NCBI RefSeq assembly: GCF_020037025.1
Contig: NZ_JAIQLH010000010.1
Location: 40,769-104,768, forward strand
Direction of reading: 5' to 3'
DNA length: 64,000 bases
From: Streptomyces huiliensis
GTDB lineage: Bacteria > Actinomycetota > Actinomycetes > Streptomycetales > Streptomycetaceae
The notes beneath the pieces are model-generated. The model saw only the letters and a program-made list of their open reading frames with translations. It made no database searches and was not told the origin of the DNA. The number at the start of each line of letters is the position of its first letter. Position 1 is the first letter of the stretch. A program made the translations under genes and the position numbers. Shown here one piece after another: positions 25,429-33,548 of this stretch.

Positions 25429-26730
25429 ATGCGATTCGACGACCGAGTGGACGCGGGCCGGCGGCTGGCCGAGCGGCTGGGGCACCTGCGCGAAGAGGAT
25501 CCCGTCGTGCTCGGCCTCCCGCGCGGCGGCGTACCGGTGGCCTACGAGGTGGCCCGGGCGCTGCGTGCCCCGCTGGACGTGATCCTGGTCCGCAAGCTGG
25601 GCGTTCCCTCGCACCGGGAGCTGGGTTTCGGGGCGCTCGGCGAGGGCGGCGTGCGGGTGGTGCGCGACGACATCATGCGGATGGGCCGGGTGGACGAGGA
25701 CGACCTGGTGGAGGTCCAGCAGGCCGAGGAGCGGCACCTGCGGGAGCAGGCCGAGCGGTTCCGCGGCGGACGCCCGCGGGTGCCGCTGGAGGACCGGACG
25801 GCGGTGGTGGTGGACGACGGGATCGCCACCGGTTCCACGGCCGTCGCGGCCTGCCGGGTGGCCCGGGCCCTGGGTGCCCGCCGGGTGGTCCTGGCCGTGC
25901 CCGTGACCTCGCCGGACGCGGTGGAGTCGCTGCGCGGCGAGGCCGACGAGCTGGTGTACCTGTCGGCGCCGGCCGGGTTCTCCGCGGTCGGCGAGTGGTA
26001 CCGGGACTTCTCCCAGACGGAGGACGAGGAGGTCGTCTCCCTGCTCCGGCACGACACGGCCGCGCCGCCGCACACCGGGGCGCACATCCACGGTCCGGCC
26101 CCGGTGAAGCTGCCGGTGGACGACCGTACGGTCACCCTGGACGGCGACCTGACGATGCCGCCCGGCGCGCCGGCCGTCGTCCTGTTCGCCCACGGCAGCG
26201 GCAGCAGCCGGCACAGTCCGCGCAACCGTTCCGTGGCCGGGGTGCTCAACCGGGAGGGCCTGGGGACGCTGTTGTTCGACCTGCTGACGCCGGAGGAGGC
26301 GGAGGACCGGGCGAAGGTCTTCGACATCGGCCTGCTGGCCGGCCGGCTGGGCCAGGTGACGGAGTGGATGCGCCGCGAGTCCGTCCCGCTCTGCTACTTC
26401 GGCGCGAGCACCGGCGCCGCGGCGGCCCTGTGGGCGGCGGCGGAGGAGGGCCGCGAGGGCCCGGCGGCCATCGTGTCCCGGGGCGGCCGGCCGGACTTGG
26501 CGCTGGACCGGCTGGAGGCCGTCCGGGCCCCGACGCTGTTCCTGGTGGGCGGCCTGGACGAGGCCGTCCTCGACCTCAACCGCCAGGCGGCGGCTCGCCT
26601 GCGCTGCGAGAACCGCCTCGTCGTCGTCGACGGCGCCACCCACCTCTTCGAGGAACCGGGCGCCCTGGACACGGTGGCGGAGCTGGCCTGCGAGTGGTTC
26701 ACGGACCACCTGGGCACGGCGCCGGCGTGA
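25429..26730 (+). CDS. Phosphoribosyltransferase-alpha/beta hydrolase fusion
   Basis: A 433-residue two-domain protein. Residues 1-210 are a type I phosphoribosyltransferase with the PRPP loop VVVDDGIATGSTAVAA (about 125-140) and GLPRGGVPVAYEVA. Residues about 225-430 are an alpha/beta hydrolase of dienelactone-hydrolase type, with the nucleophile in YFGASTGAAAALWAA (Ser replacing the usual Cys), Asp in VGGLDEAVLDL and His in GATHLFEE. GGAGGTGA precedes the ATG. The same fusion occurs in mycobacteria (Rv0571c, part of the DosR regulon), which fits the DevR/DevS pair in this window. Substrates are unknown. Confidence 0.88.
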   Translation: MRFDDRVDAGRRLAERLGHLREEDPVVLGLPRGGVPVAYEVARALRAPLDVILVRKLGVPSHRELGFGALGEGGVRVVRDDIMRMGRVDEDDLVEVQQAEERHLREQAERFRGGRPRVPLEDRTAVVVDDGIATGSTAVAACRVARALGARRVVLAVPVTSPDAVESLRGEADELVYLSAPAGFSAVGEWYRDFSQTEDEEVVSLLRHDTAAPPHTGAHIHGPAPVKLPVDDRTVTLDGDLTMPPGAPAVVLFAHGSGSSRHSPRNRSVAGVLNREGLGTLLFDLLTPEEAEDRAKVFDIGLLAGRLGQVTEWMRRESVPLCYFGASTGAAAALWAAAEEGREGPAAIVSRGGRPDLALDRLEAVRAPTLFLVGGLDEAVLDLNRQAAARLRCENRLVVVDGATHLFEEPGALDTVAELACEWFTDHLGTAPA

Positions 26731-26754
26731 TGCCCTGACGCGCCGTCCGGGCAG

Positions 26755-26803
26755 GGCTTCGCCCCGGTTCCGGGGGGGGTGGGCCGGAGACCGGGGCGAA
26801 GCC
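26755..26803. terminator. Bidirectional terminator hairpin
   Basis: GGCTTCGCCCCGGT (26755-26768) and ACCGGGGCGAAGCC (26790-26803) form a perfect 14-bp stem with a G-rich 21-base loop. It lies between the convergent fusion gene and the membrane-anchored secreted protein gene and probably terminates both transcripts. Confidence 0.8.
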
Positions 26804-26833
26804 TGGAGGGGAAGTACGGGTCGTTCGGGTGCG

Positions 26834-27700
26834 TCAGCGGAGCTGTGCGCGCTTGCGGCGGCGGAGGCCGACGGCGCCGGCGGCGAGGACGAGCGCGGCG
26901 GCGCCCGATCCGCCGACGACCAGCGGGGCCGAGGACGGCGACGAGGGGTGCGGACGGCCGGCGCCGAGACCGCTGGAGAAGCCCTTGGTGTCGAACTCCG
27001 AGCCGGGCTGCTTGTCGGCGTAGCGGCTCTTGACCAGCTTCTGGTAGTCGGCGAGGGACACCGACGGCTGGCCGTTCAGCCCCTGCCGGGCGGCGTCGTT
27101 GAGCGGCTCGACGGTGGTGAGCTTCAGCTGGTAGAAGCCGTGGATCTGCGGCTCGCTGAACACCGTCGTCGCGAGGTCGGCCTTGCCGGCGTAGGTGGCG
27201 TCCGTGTCGCCTTCCCGGACGGCGGCCAGGTGCCAGCCGGTGGTGCCGGTGGGGGCGAGCAGGACGGTGGCGGTGCGGCCGCCGGAGGTGCTCACCCCGG
27301 CGACGGCGTAGGCGAGCTTGACCGCGTCGGCGAGGGTGGGCTGTGCGGTTCCCGCCACGAAGGCCGGTGCGATCTCGTTCAGGGCCAGCGGGTCCTTGAT
27401 GGTGAAGGACGGCACGCCCTCGCAGGGGTCGGCCTTGGCGGGGAGCGTGACCACCGCTCCGGGCGACCCGCCGCCGGGCACCGGTGCGCTGAGGAAGCGG
27501 CAGACGGCCTCGCGGGTGGCGGTCGACTTCAGCGTGTCCAGGGCCGCCTGGAGGTTGGGGAGGTCGGCCGGGCCCTTGGCGGCGGCGCCGGCCGGGCCGG
27601 CTCCCACCGACAGCAGGACCGACGCGCCGAGCGCCAGGGCCAGAGGGAGACGGGAGGGGCGGACGGCCCGCCGTGTCGCGGACGTTCTCTGATCGCGCAT
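26834..27700 (-). CDS. Secreted protein with C-terminal membrane anchor
   Basis: A 288-residue exported protein. A signal peptide (about 1-40, LPLALALGASVLLSVGAGPAGA) is followed by a soluble region with two Cys (AVCRFLS and DPCEGVP). A Ser/Pro linker (PHPSSPSSAP) leads to a C-terminal hydrophobic segment (VVGGSGAAALVLAAGAVGL) ending RRRKRAQLR. This resembles a sortase-type tail, but no LPXTG or LAXTG motif is seen. The gene starts 9 bases after the protease gene stop, so the two form an operon. I infer a surface partner, substrate or inhibitor of the protease. Confidence 0.75.
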   Translation of the reverse strand: MRDQRTSATRRAVRPSRLPLALALGASVLLSVGAGPAGAAAKGPADLPNLQAALDTLKSTATREAVCRFLSAPVPGGGSPGAVVTLPAKADPCEGVPSFTIKDPLALNEIAPAFVAGTAQPTLADAVKLAYAVAGVSTSGGRTATVLLAPTGTTGWHLAAVREGDTDATYAGKADLATTVFSEPQIHGFYQLKLTTVEPLNDAARQGLNGQPSVSLADYQKLVKSRYADKQPGSEFDTKGFSSGLGAGRPHPSSPSSAPLVVGGSGAAALVLAAGAVGLRRRKRAQLR

Positions 27701-27709
27701 GTCACGCTC

Positions 27710-28270
27710 CTAGCGGGAGATGCCGGTGCGGGAGTGGGTCCACTTGAACGAGCTGTTGCTCACGTAGTCGTTGTAGTTCCACCACGTGTAGGTGGTCGTG
27801 TCCGGCCAGGGGTCGCCGACGCCGATGGTGTTGTTCGACGTGTCGTAGCCGTAGACGACGTTCATGTGCCCGCCGCCGGACGTCCAGCCGATGCGCGCTC
27901 CGACGGGCCGGGGGCCCCGGACCTCGGTCTGGATCTCGCTGAAGGTGGCCGCCCTGCTCAGGCCCGTACCGGTGTGGGACATGCCGAGGCTGCCCCAGCC
28001 CCTGGCCATGTCGTCGAGCGTGGCCGGCTGGTTGTTGCAGCCGTAGTACGGGTTGGCCCGGGTACAGAAGTCGCTCTGCGTCGAGCCGTAGCCCTGGAAC
28101 TTGGCGATCGTCAGCCCGGAGGCCACCCAGCACCACTGGGTCTTCTCCTGCTTCAGCATGGTGATGTCGTCGTACGCGGCGTCCGCGTGCGCCGTCGTGG
28201 CGGCTCCGAGGATTCCCGACACGGCCAGTGCCAGGGCCGATGCGGTGGTCGCCCGCTTGAGTCTGCTCAT
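27710..28270 (-). CDS. Secreted papain-like cysteine protease (C39/AvrRpt2-like fold)
   Basis: A 186-residue exported protein. The signal peptide is about 1-29 (ATTASALALAVSGILGAATTAHA). The active-site segments are QWCWVASGLT (Cys), GGGHMNVVYGYD (His) and VGDPWP (Asp/Asn position). The N-terminal MLKQEKTQWCW style is typical of papain-like cysteine protease family proteins in Streptomyces. Two further Cys (FCTRANPYYGC) may pair. GGAAGGCAGGAAA precedes the ATG at 28270. It is followed 9 bases later by the membrane-anchored partner gene. Confidence 0.85.
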   Translation of the reverse strand: MSRLKRATTASALALAVSGILGAATTAHADAAYDDITMLKQEKTQWCWVASGLTIAKFQGYGSTQSDFCTRANPYYGCNNQPATLDDMARGWGSLGMSHTGTGLSRAATFSEIQTEVRGPRPVGARIGWTSGGGHMNVVYGYDTSNNTIGVGDPWPDTTTYTWWNYNDYVSNSSFKWTHSRTGISR

Positions 28271-28657
28271 TTTCCTGCCTTCCCGTCGTGGGGTGCGACG
28301 AGCAGATGGCCGGATCATCCGACCCCCTCCGTGGAGGGCAGTCATATGACAGCTCGCGTTGCCAAGACTGACCAGCATCTATCGATTACTTCAACCCCAA
28401 AGAGTGCTATATCTGCTTATCGTTCTTATTTGCACTCTTCGCTTTCCGCCATACCGGACGACGGCCGTACCCACGCATGCCCAGGCGCCCCTTTCCCGAG
28501 CGCGAAGGGGGCAAGGACCTCCGACGACCCCCCACTTCGGGAGGTTGTCGAAAATCCGGGTCATGTCATGCCGCGGACTCTTTCGACTGTGATCAACGGG
28601 CGACCGGTCAAGATCCGGGCGTGATCGATTTGCCGCTCAAAGGCGGTCGTGCGCGGG
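28271..28657. other. Intergenic region with AT-rich promoter segment and inverted repeat
   Basis: No convincing gene. The stretch 28378-28445 is clearly AT-richer than anything around it. It contains AAGAGTGC (28400-28407) and GCACTCTT (28432-28439), an inverted repeat with a 24-base spacer. The likely role is a regulated promoter for the minus-strand protease operon. A weaker repeat, ACCTCC (28517-28522) with GGAGGT (28540-28545), lies beyond it. Confidence 0.4.
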
Positions 28658-28909
28658 ATGTCGTCGAAGAGCGAGGTGCCGCGCCGCATGCACCACCGGT
28701 ACGTGGCCCGCCGGGGCCTGGACAGCCCCGAGGGCGACCTGGCGATCCGGGTGGTGCAGGGGGCCAAGGCGATCTCCCGCTCCCGCGCCGTCGAGGACGG
28801 CGACTTCCTCGACGGGTCGGAGCCGGAGCGGAAGCTGAAGGCCGTGCGGTGGCGGGTCCTGGTCGTGGCGGCCGGCCGGGGCGACCGGCCGGGGCGACCG
28901 CGTCCATGA
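28658..28909 (+). CDS. Small hypothetical protein
   Basis: An 83-residue basic protein (MSSKSEVPRRMHHRYVARRG...), not recognised. Codon usage is Streptomyces-like, but no strong ribosome site is seen, and the Arg-rich C-terminus (GDRPGRPRP) reads like low-complexity GC-rich DNA containing a GGCCGGGGCGACC direct repeat. It may be a remnant or an over-called ORF. Confidence 0.35.
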   Translation: MSSKSEVPRRMHHRYVARRGLDSPEGDLAIRVVQGAKAISRSRAVEDGDFLDGSEPERKLKAVRWRVLVVAAGRGDRPGRPRP

Positions 28910-28916
28910 TCAGCTC

Positions 28917-29114
28917 ATGTCCTACCTGCGGCGTCCGGAGACCCTGACCGCCGCGGTCCTGGAGCTGGACACGGCGTTCCGGCGGCGCAACGGCGGCCAC
29001 TCTCCCGAGGCCCGGAGCACCGGGGCCGCGGAGAACGTCCGGGCGCTGCTGCGGCGTCGGCCGCCGGTGGTGGACGAGGGCGCCGCGGAGCGGGGACACA
29101 CGGCGCGGCCGTGA
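28917..29114 (+). CDS. Small hypothetical protein
   Basis: A 65-residue protein starting MSYLRRPETLTAAVLELDTAFRRR, predicted helical at the N-terminus. There is no signal peptide and no recognisable family. It follows the preceding small ORF by 7 bases in the same direction, which mildly supports both. It converges on the secreted RTX-like gene. Confidence 0.35.
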   Translation: MSYLRRPETLTAAVLELDTAFRRRNGGHSPEARSTGAAENVRALLRRRPPVVDEGAAERGHTARP

Positions 29115-29155
29115 CCGCTTCCCGGCGACGGCCGCCCGCTCTGCGCGGTCCGGGA

Positions 29156-29899
29156 TCAGGGATCGCAGCCGACCGGCGGGTTGCCCGCGGCGACGGTGCA
29201 GTGGTCGGCGTCCGGACCTCCGTCCACCACGCCCAGGTTGGTCCCCACCTGGATGTCGTCCTGGCCCGCGCCGCCCAGCACGGTGCCGTCGCTCGCGACC
29301 GTGCCGGCGACGGTGATGCGGTCGTCCTCCTCGACGCCCTCGATCAGGCCGTGGAGGACCACGGGGGCCTCGACGGCGATCTCGTCGGCGCCCTTGGCGC
29401 CGCGGAGGTCGGTCCTCGGCCCCGTGGTGGCGCCCTGGTAGACGAGGATGCGGTCCGCGTCCTGGCCGCCGCGCACGGTGCCGAGCACCTTGCCGCTGAG
29501 GTCGAAGCCGTCCTGGTCCCGCTGCCCGTCGATGTCGCCGAGTTCGCTGAGTTCGGCGGTCGAGGACAGCGCGAAGCGGTCGTTGCCGTCACCGCCGCGG
29601 ATCCGGCCGTCCACCGTGCCGGTGAGGATGAACGTGTCGTCGCCGCCCAGGGAGTCGACGACGGTCGCCGAGTCCACGAACGAGCAGACGATCACGTCGG
29701 CTTGCGGCGTCCCGGTGATGATCGTCCCCGTCTGGGCGACGTCGTTGACCACGCAGGACGACGCCGCGTGCGCCGGTGTCCCCAGAGCGACGGCGGGCAG
29801 CGCCAGCGCCGCCACCACCGCGAGCCGCGCGGCGCGGCGACGGAGAAGCGGGATGCAGCGGATACGGCGGAGAGCGGTTCTGTGCGCGGCGTACGACAT
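29156..29899 (-). CDS. Secreted RTX-like calcium-binding protein
   Basis: A 247-residue exported protein. After a signal peptide (ARLAVVAALALPAVALGTPAHA, ending at about 46) come hemolysin-type repeats: GGDDTFIL, GGDGNDRFAL, GGQDADRILV, GGAGQDDIQV and GGPDADHC, predicting a calcium-binding beta-roll. Cys pairs at both ends (SSCVVND, IVCSF, DHC, VGC) may cap the roll. GAGGGGGATCC precedes the ATG at 29899. A paralogue lies at 30644-31666 on the other strand. The ligand or function is unknown. Confidence 0.8.
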   Translation of the reverse strand: MSYAAHRTALRRIRCIPLLRRRAARLAVVAALALPAVALGTPAHAASSCVVNDVAQTGTIITGTPQADVIVCSFVDSATVVDSLGGDDTFILTGTVDGRIRGGDGNDRFALSSTAELSELGDIDGQRDQDGFDLSGKVLGTVRGGQDADRILVYQGATTGPRTDLRGAKGADEIAVEAPVVLHGLIEGVEEDDRITVAGTVASDGTVLGGAGQDDIQVGTNLGVVDGGPDADHCTVAAGNPPVGCDP

Positions 29900-30108
29900 G
29901 AGCGGATCCCCCTCACACGACAGCCTCCCGCGCGGAAGCGGGCTCTCCTCGTTTACTTCCGCGAATCCAACCCACGGAAACGACATGAAAGTTACCCGAA
30001 AGGGTGGATAACCCGAGGCCGGACACCGGCGCCGGCGCCCGGCACGCCCGCCCTGACGATCAACGGCCCGTGGAACCATGGAAGCCCCGCGGAAACCGGA
30101 GGACTGGC

Positions 30109-30519
30109 ATGCCCGAACCGGACGGCACGGCGGCTCTGATCGTCAACCGGCGAGGAGAGTACCTGCTGCACCTGCGCGACAACATTCCCGGTATCTGCGA
30201 TCCGGGCACGTGGTCGCTGCTCGGCGGGGGCCGGGAGCGCGACGAGACGCCCGAGGCGGCGATCGCGCGTGAACTCGACGAGGAAGCCGGTCTTTTCCTG
30301 CCGGAGCTGAAGAGGTTCGCCGTCGTGCCCGCCCATCCCGACACGGAAACCGACCTGATCACGGTCTTCCTCGGGCAGTGGGACGGCGCGGCCGAGGCGC
30401 TGCCCCTGACGGAAGGGGTCCTGCTGCACTGGTTCCCGTTCGCGACGGTCCCGCGCCTGGTGATGTGCCCCTGGGCGCACCTCACCATCGAGCGGCACCG
30501 GCGGACCCTGTCGGCCTGA
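30109..30519 (+). CDS. Nudix hydrolase
   Basis: A 136-residue Nudix protein with a complete box, GGGRERDETPEAAIARELDEEAG (about 41-63). The start at 30109 (MPEPDGTAAL) follows ACCGGAGGA and is preferred to the codon at 30004, which adds a low-complexity extension. It stands between two RTX-like secreted protein genes, without an evident functional link. Confidence 0.87.
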   Translation: MPEPDGTAALIVNRRGEYLLHLRDNIPGICDPGTWSLLGGGRERDETPEAAIARELDEEAGLFLPELKRFAVVPAHPDTETDLITVFLGQWDGAAEALPLTEGVLLHWFPFATVPRLVMCPWAHLTIERHRRTLSA

Positions 30520-30643
30520 CCCGGAGCGCGTGACACCACGGAAGCGGCTCAAGGCCGGTTTCCCGCTTGTGAAGTCCGGGCCGCGCCCGGAACGCTGTTG
30601 GCCCTCACCGGTGGCATATGCAGGACTTCAGGAGGGGACAGCC

Positions 30644-31666
30644 ATGCGCTTGAGACACACCGCCGTCGGCGCGCTCGTCGTGGGCTTCGTGCTCGCGGCC
30701 GCGCCCACGGCTCCGGCCGCGATCGCGAAGGTGCTTCCGGCCGGTTGCACCAGCACCCAACTGGCGAGCGGCGGCGTGCACATCGTCTGCACGGAGGGGC
30801 TCCGTTCCTACGACGAGCCCCTCAACGGCACCGACAAGGCTGACATCATCGAGGTCAGAGGCGGCGACGCCGTCAGCGGCCACCTCTCCGGCGCGGTCAA
30901 CGGCCTCGGCGGGGACGACGTCATCACGGTCGACAGGATCCTCGCGGGGGGCAGCGGAGGGGACGTCCGCGGTTCCGTCGACGGGGGCGACGGCGACGAC
31001 GAGATCACCGTGACCGACCGGGACTCGTGGAGCGTCCAGGGCACCGTCCGCGGCGGCGCGGGCAACGACACCGTCACCACCGGGGAGGTGTCGTTCCGCG
31101 GGCGCGTCGAGGGGGGCGCCGGGGACGACGCGATCACCACCGGCGGCGTGTTCAGCGCGACGATCGACGGCGGCGACGGGAACGACACCCTGCACGTCGC
31201 CGCGTTCCGCGTCCCCGGCTACGACAAGACGAACCGTCTCGACGGCGGCTCCGGCGACGACACCATCTCGGTCGGGACGCTGGCCGGCCCGGTCCGCGGC
31301 GGCCTCGGCGAGGACGAGATCACGGTGGACGGGACGCTCCCCGTCGAGTCCCGCCTCCCCAAGCCCGCGACCGTCGACGGCGACGAGGGCGACGACGTCA
31401 TCCGCGTCAAGGGGATCAGCGTCGGCTCCGCGGCACGCGCGACCTACGTCAGCGGGGGCGCCGGAGGCGACCTCATCGAGGTGCCGTCCGCCGGCCAGGA
31501 GGGGTACGCCACGCTCTCCGGGGACGACGACGATGACGTGATCCAGGGCCCGGGCGGCACGGCGGTCGTCCTCGGCCCGTACGGGACGGTCGACGGCGGC
31601 AAGGGCGACAACCTCTGCCGCACCGACAACAGCAAGGGCGGCACGGTCACCAACTGCCGCTCCTAG
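30644..31666 (+). CDS. Secreted RTX-like repeat protein
   Basis: A 340-residue exported protein. The signal peptide (HTAVGALVVGFVLAAAPTAPAA) is followed by at least eight GGxGxDxI-type calcium-binding repeats, such as GGDGDDEITV, GGAGNDTVTT, GGAGDDAITT, GGDGNDTLHV and GGSGDDTISV. Cysteines near both ends (AGCTSTQ, IVCTEG, NLCRT, TNCRS) mirror the paralogue at 29156-29899. AGGAGGGGACAGCC precedes the ATG at 30644. It is a likely extracellular beta-roll protein of unknown role. Confidence 0.82.
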   Translation: MRLRHTAVGALVVGFVLAAAPTAPAAIAKVLPAGCTSTQLASGGVHIVCTEGLRSYDEPLNGTDKADIIEVRGGDAVSGHLSGAVNGLGGDDVITVDRILAGGSGGDVRGSVDGGDGDDEITVTDRDSWSVQGTVRGGAGNDTVTTGEVSFRGRVEGGAGDDAITTGGVFSATIDGGDGNDTLHVAAFRVPGYDKTNRLDGGSGDDTISVGTLAGPVRGGLGEDEITVDGTLPVESRLPKPATVDGDEGDDVIRVKGISVGSAARATYVSGGAGGDLIEVPSAGQEGYATLSGDDDDDVIQGPGGTAVVLGPYGTVDGGKGDNLCRTDNSKGGTVTNCRS

Positions 31667-31690
31667 CACATCCGTCCAGGACCCAAGGAG

Positions 31691-31714
31691 CCCAGGCGCC
31701 CAGGCGCCCAGGCG
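31691..31714. repeat. 8-bp tandem repeat between convergent genes
   Basis: CCCAGGCG occurs three times head to tail. It lies 25 bases after the stop of the RTX-like gene and before the TetR stop. No hairpin is formed. It is likely a slippage-prone spacer. Confidence 0.7.
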
Positions 31715-31743
31715 CTCCCGTCGACGGAGGACGGCTCCGCCGC

Positions 31744-32436
31744 CTACACGGCCCTCGGCTCCGCCGGAAGGCCCGGCACCCCCGGTACCGCGGCGAACAC
31801 GCGGCGCGTCTCCGCCGCGAGGGCGTCGCGGCCCGGGGCGTCGGGGAGGTCCACCCACGCGTCCAGCGCGCGCCGGTGGGCGGCGACGAAGAAGTCGATC
31901 GCCAGGCGGAGGCGGAGGCCGTCCTCCGGCCCGTCGACGCGCAGCCGGCGCCCGAGGATGTCGGCCGCCCCGCGTACCGTGCGGTCGCAGAAGTGCAGGC
32001 CGTGGGCGTCCATGGACGGCGTCTCGGCGGCCAGCCGGCGGCTGAGGCGGACGCGCCGCGCCCAGTCCTCGTCGGTCATCCGCTCCAGCGCGGCGAACAG
32101 CGCCGCCTGGAGCATCTCCAGCACCGTCCCGCCGTGCGGCTCGCGGGTCTCCAGGTCGTCGAGGAACACCGCCCAGAGGTCCTGGGTCGGCGCCATCGCC
32201 ACGTCTTCCTTGCTGGCGAAGTAGCGGAAGAAGGTGCGCTTGGACACCTCGACGGCGTCGCAGAGTTCGTCCAGCGTCGCCCCGTCGAAACCGCGTTCCG
32301 TGAAGAGCTCCAGAGCGGTGTCGATCAGTGTCCGGCGGGTGCGCAGCTTCTTGCGCTCGCGCAGCGGCAGGCGTTCCGAGGGATCGCCGGCGCGGGCGGG
32401 GGCGGGGGTGTGGTCGGGGGTGTCGGTGGCGGCCAT
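31744..32436 (-). CDS. TetR-family transcriptional regulator
   Basis: A 230-residue repressor. The TetR DNA-binding domain spans about 26-75: RRTLIDTALELFTERGFDGATLDELCDAVEVSKRTFFRYFASKEDV. The ligand-binding part is helical and unspecific. The ATG at 32436 starts the family domain with a 20-residue Pro-rich leader. It is divergent from the MDR reductase at 32525, with an 88-bp shared region holding a perfect palindrome, so it very probably represses that gene and possibly itself. Confidence 0.92.
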   Translation of the reverse strand: MAATDTPDHTPAPARAGDPSERLPLRERKKLRTRRTLIDTALELFTERGFDGATLDELCDAVEVSKRTFFRYFASKEDVAMAPTQDLWAVFLDDLETREPHGGTVLEMLQAALFAALERMTDEDWARRVRLSRRLAAETPSMDAHGLHFCDRTVRGAADILGRRLRVDGPEDGLRLRLAIDFFVAAHRRALDAWVDLPDAPGRDALAAETRRVFAAVPGVPGLPAEPRAV

Positions 32437-32468
32437 CGCGGCCAGTGTAGCGCGGGAGCTAATGCCCC

Positions 32469-32498
32469 TTGTAGGTTTATGCCACTGAGTGGCACAAT
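32469..32498 (+). promoter_or_regulatory. TetR operator inside the promoter of the MDR reductase
   Basis: The perfect palindrome TGCCACT-G-AGTGGCA occupies 32480-32494. It lies between a TTGTAG -35 (32469-32474) and a CACAAT -10 (32493-32498), with an 18-base spacer. Binding of the divergent TetR protein would block polymerase directly. Confidence 0.7.
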
Positions 32499-32524
32499 CG
32501 TTCTCCGGAAGGGCTGACCCTGCC

Positions 32525-33454
32525 ATGCGCGCACTTCTCGTCGATCCCACCGCCCCCGCCCGCCTGCGGCTGGGCGAGGCGCCGGACCCCGAGCCGGCAC
32601 CCCGTCAGGCGCTCGTCCGCACCGCCGCGACCTCGCTGAACTTCGGCGAGATCAAGCACGTCCTGGCGGCGGCGCCCGCCGGGGCCGTACTCGGCTGGGA
32701 CGCGGCGGGCGTCGTCGAACGGGCGGCGGCCGACGGCTCCGGCCCCGCGGCCGGCACCCCCGTGGTCACCCTGGCCCCGGACGGAGCCTGGGCGGAGCTC
32801 CGCGCGGTCGACACCGGGCTCATCGGCACCGTGCCCGAGGGCGCGGACCTCGGCGCGATCAGCACGGTCCCCGTGGCCGGCGCCAGCGCCCTGCACGCGC
32901 TCCGGCGCATCGGCCCGCTCCTCGGCCGCCGCGTCCTGATCACGGGCGCGACCGGCGGCGTCGGCCGGTACGCCGTCCAACTCGCCCGCCGCGCCGGGGC
33001 GTACGTGATCGCGTCCACCGGCGCCCCCCGCACGCACGGCGACGACCTCCGGGCACTCGGCGCGCACGAGGTCGTCACCGGCCCGGAGTCCCTCACCGAA
33101 CCGGTGCACGGCGTCGTCGACATGGTCGGCGGCCGGCACCTGGTCGAGGGCTACGCCCGGCTCGCCGAGCACGGCACCCTCGTCTCCGTGGGCCGCGCGA
33201 CGGAGGCCCCCCACACCTTCCCGCACGACGCGTTCAGCGGCGCACCGGGACCCCACGACCGGACGCTGGTCACCTTCAACCTCCTGCGCCGCTCGGACCT
33301 CGACGAGGACCTGACCCTGCTGGCCGGCCTCGTGGCGTCCGGGGAACTGGACACCCACGTCACCTGGCGAGGCCCATGGGACAAGGCGGCGGACGCCATC
33401 GACCTGCTCATGAGCCGCCGCCTGCACGGCAAGGCGGTGCTGGACCTGGCCTGA
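32525..33454 (+). CDS. MDR zinc-binding-dehydrogenase-like NADPH reductase
   Basis: A 309-residue quinone-oxidoreductase-like MDR protein with the Rossmann site [21 protein letters not shown] (about 139-159). The GroES-like half is short, and no zinc ligands are visible. The ATG at 32525 (MRALLVDP) matches the family start. Control by the divergent TetR regulator suggests induction by an electrophile, quinone or drug, but the substrate is unknown. Confidence 0.87.
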   Translation: MRALLVDPTAPARLRLGEAPDPEPAPRQALVRTAATSLNFGEIKHVLAAAPAGAVLGWDAAGVVERAAADGSGPAAGTPVVTLAPDGAWAELRAVDTGLIGTVPEGADLGAISTVPVAGASALHALRRIGPLLGRRVLITGATGGVGRYAVQLARRAGAYVIASTGAPRTHGDDLRALGAHEVVTGPESLTEPVHGVVDMVGGRHLVEGYARLAEHGTLVSVGRATEAPHTFPHDAFSGAPGPHDRTLVTFNLLRRSDLDEDLTLLAGLVASGELDTHVTWRGPWDKAADAIDLLMSRRLHGKAVLDLA

Positions 33455-33484
33455 GCCTCCCGTCACCCGCGAGGCAGCGGTCAC

Positions 33485-33516
33485 CTGAGTACCGAAACTG
33501 AGTACGAACGCTCAGG
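33485..33516. promoter_or_regulatory. Direct repeat CTGAGTAC with flanking CCTGAG/CTCAGG arms
   Basis: CTGAGTAC at 33485-33492 and 33498-33505 (13-base period), followed by CTCAGG at 33511-33516, which pairs with CCTGAG at 33484. A GCCGCC-N5-GGCGGC hairpin follows immediately. It stands 33 bases before the ATG at 33549 and is a good candidate for a regulator-binding region. Confidence 0.4.
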
Positions 33517-33548
33517 CCCGGCCGCCTGTCGGGCGGCAGGCTGGGGTC

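Noticed and set aside
28477..28947. 156-codon plus-strand ORF beginning MPRRPFPEREGG
   Set aside because: Low-complexity Pro/Gly/Arg translation competing with the small ORF at 28658; no ribosome site.
30004..30108. Earlier start for the Nudix gene at 30109
   Set aside because: The added 35 residues are low complexity, and the strong GGAGGA site lies before 30109.
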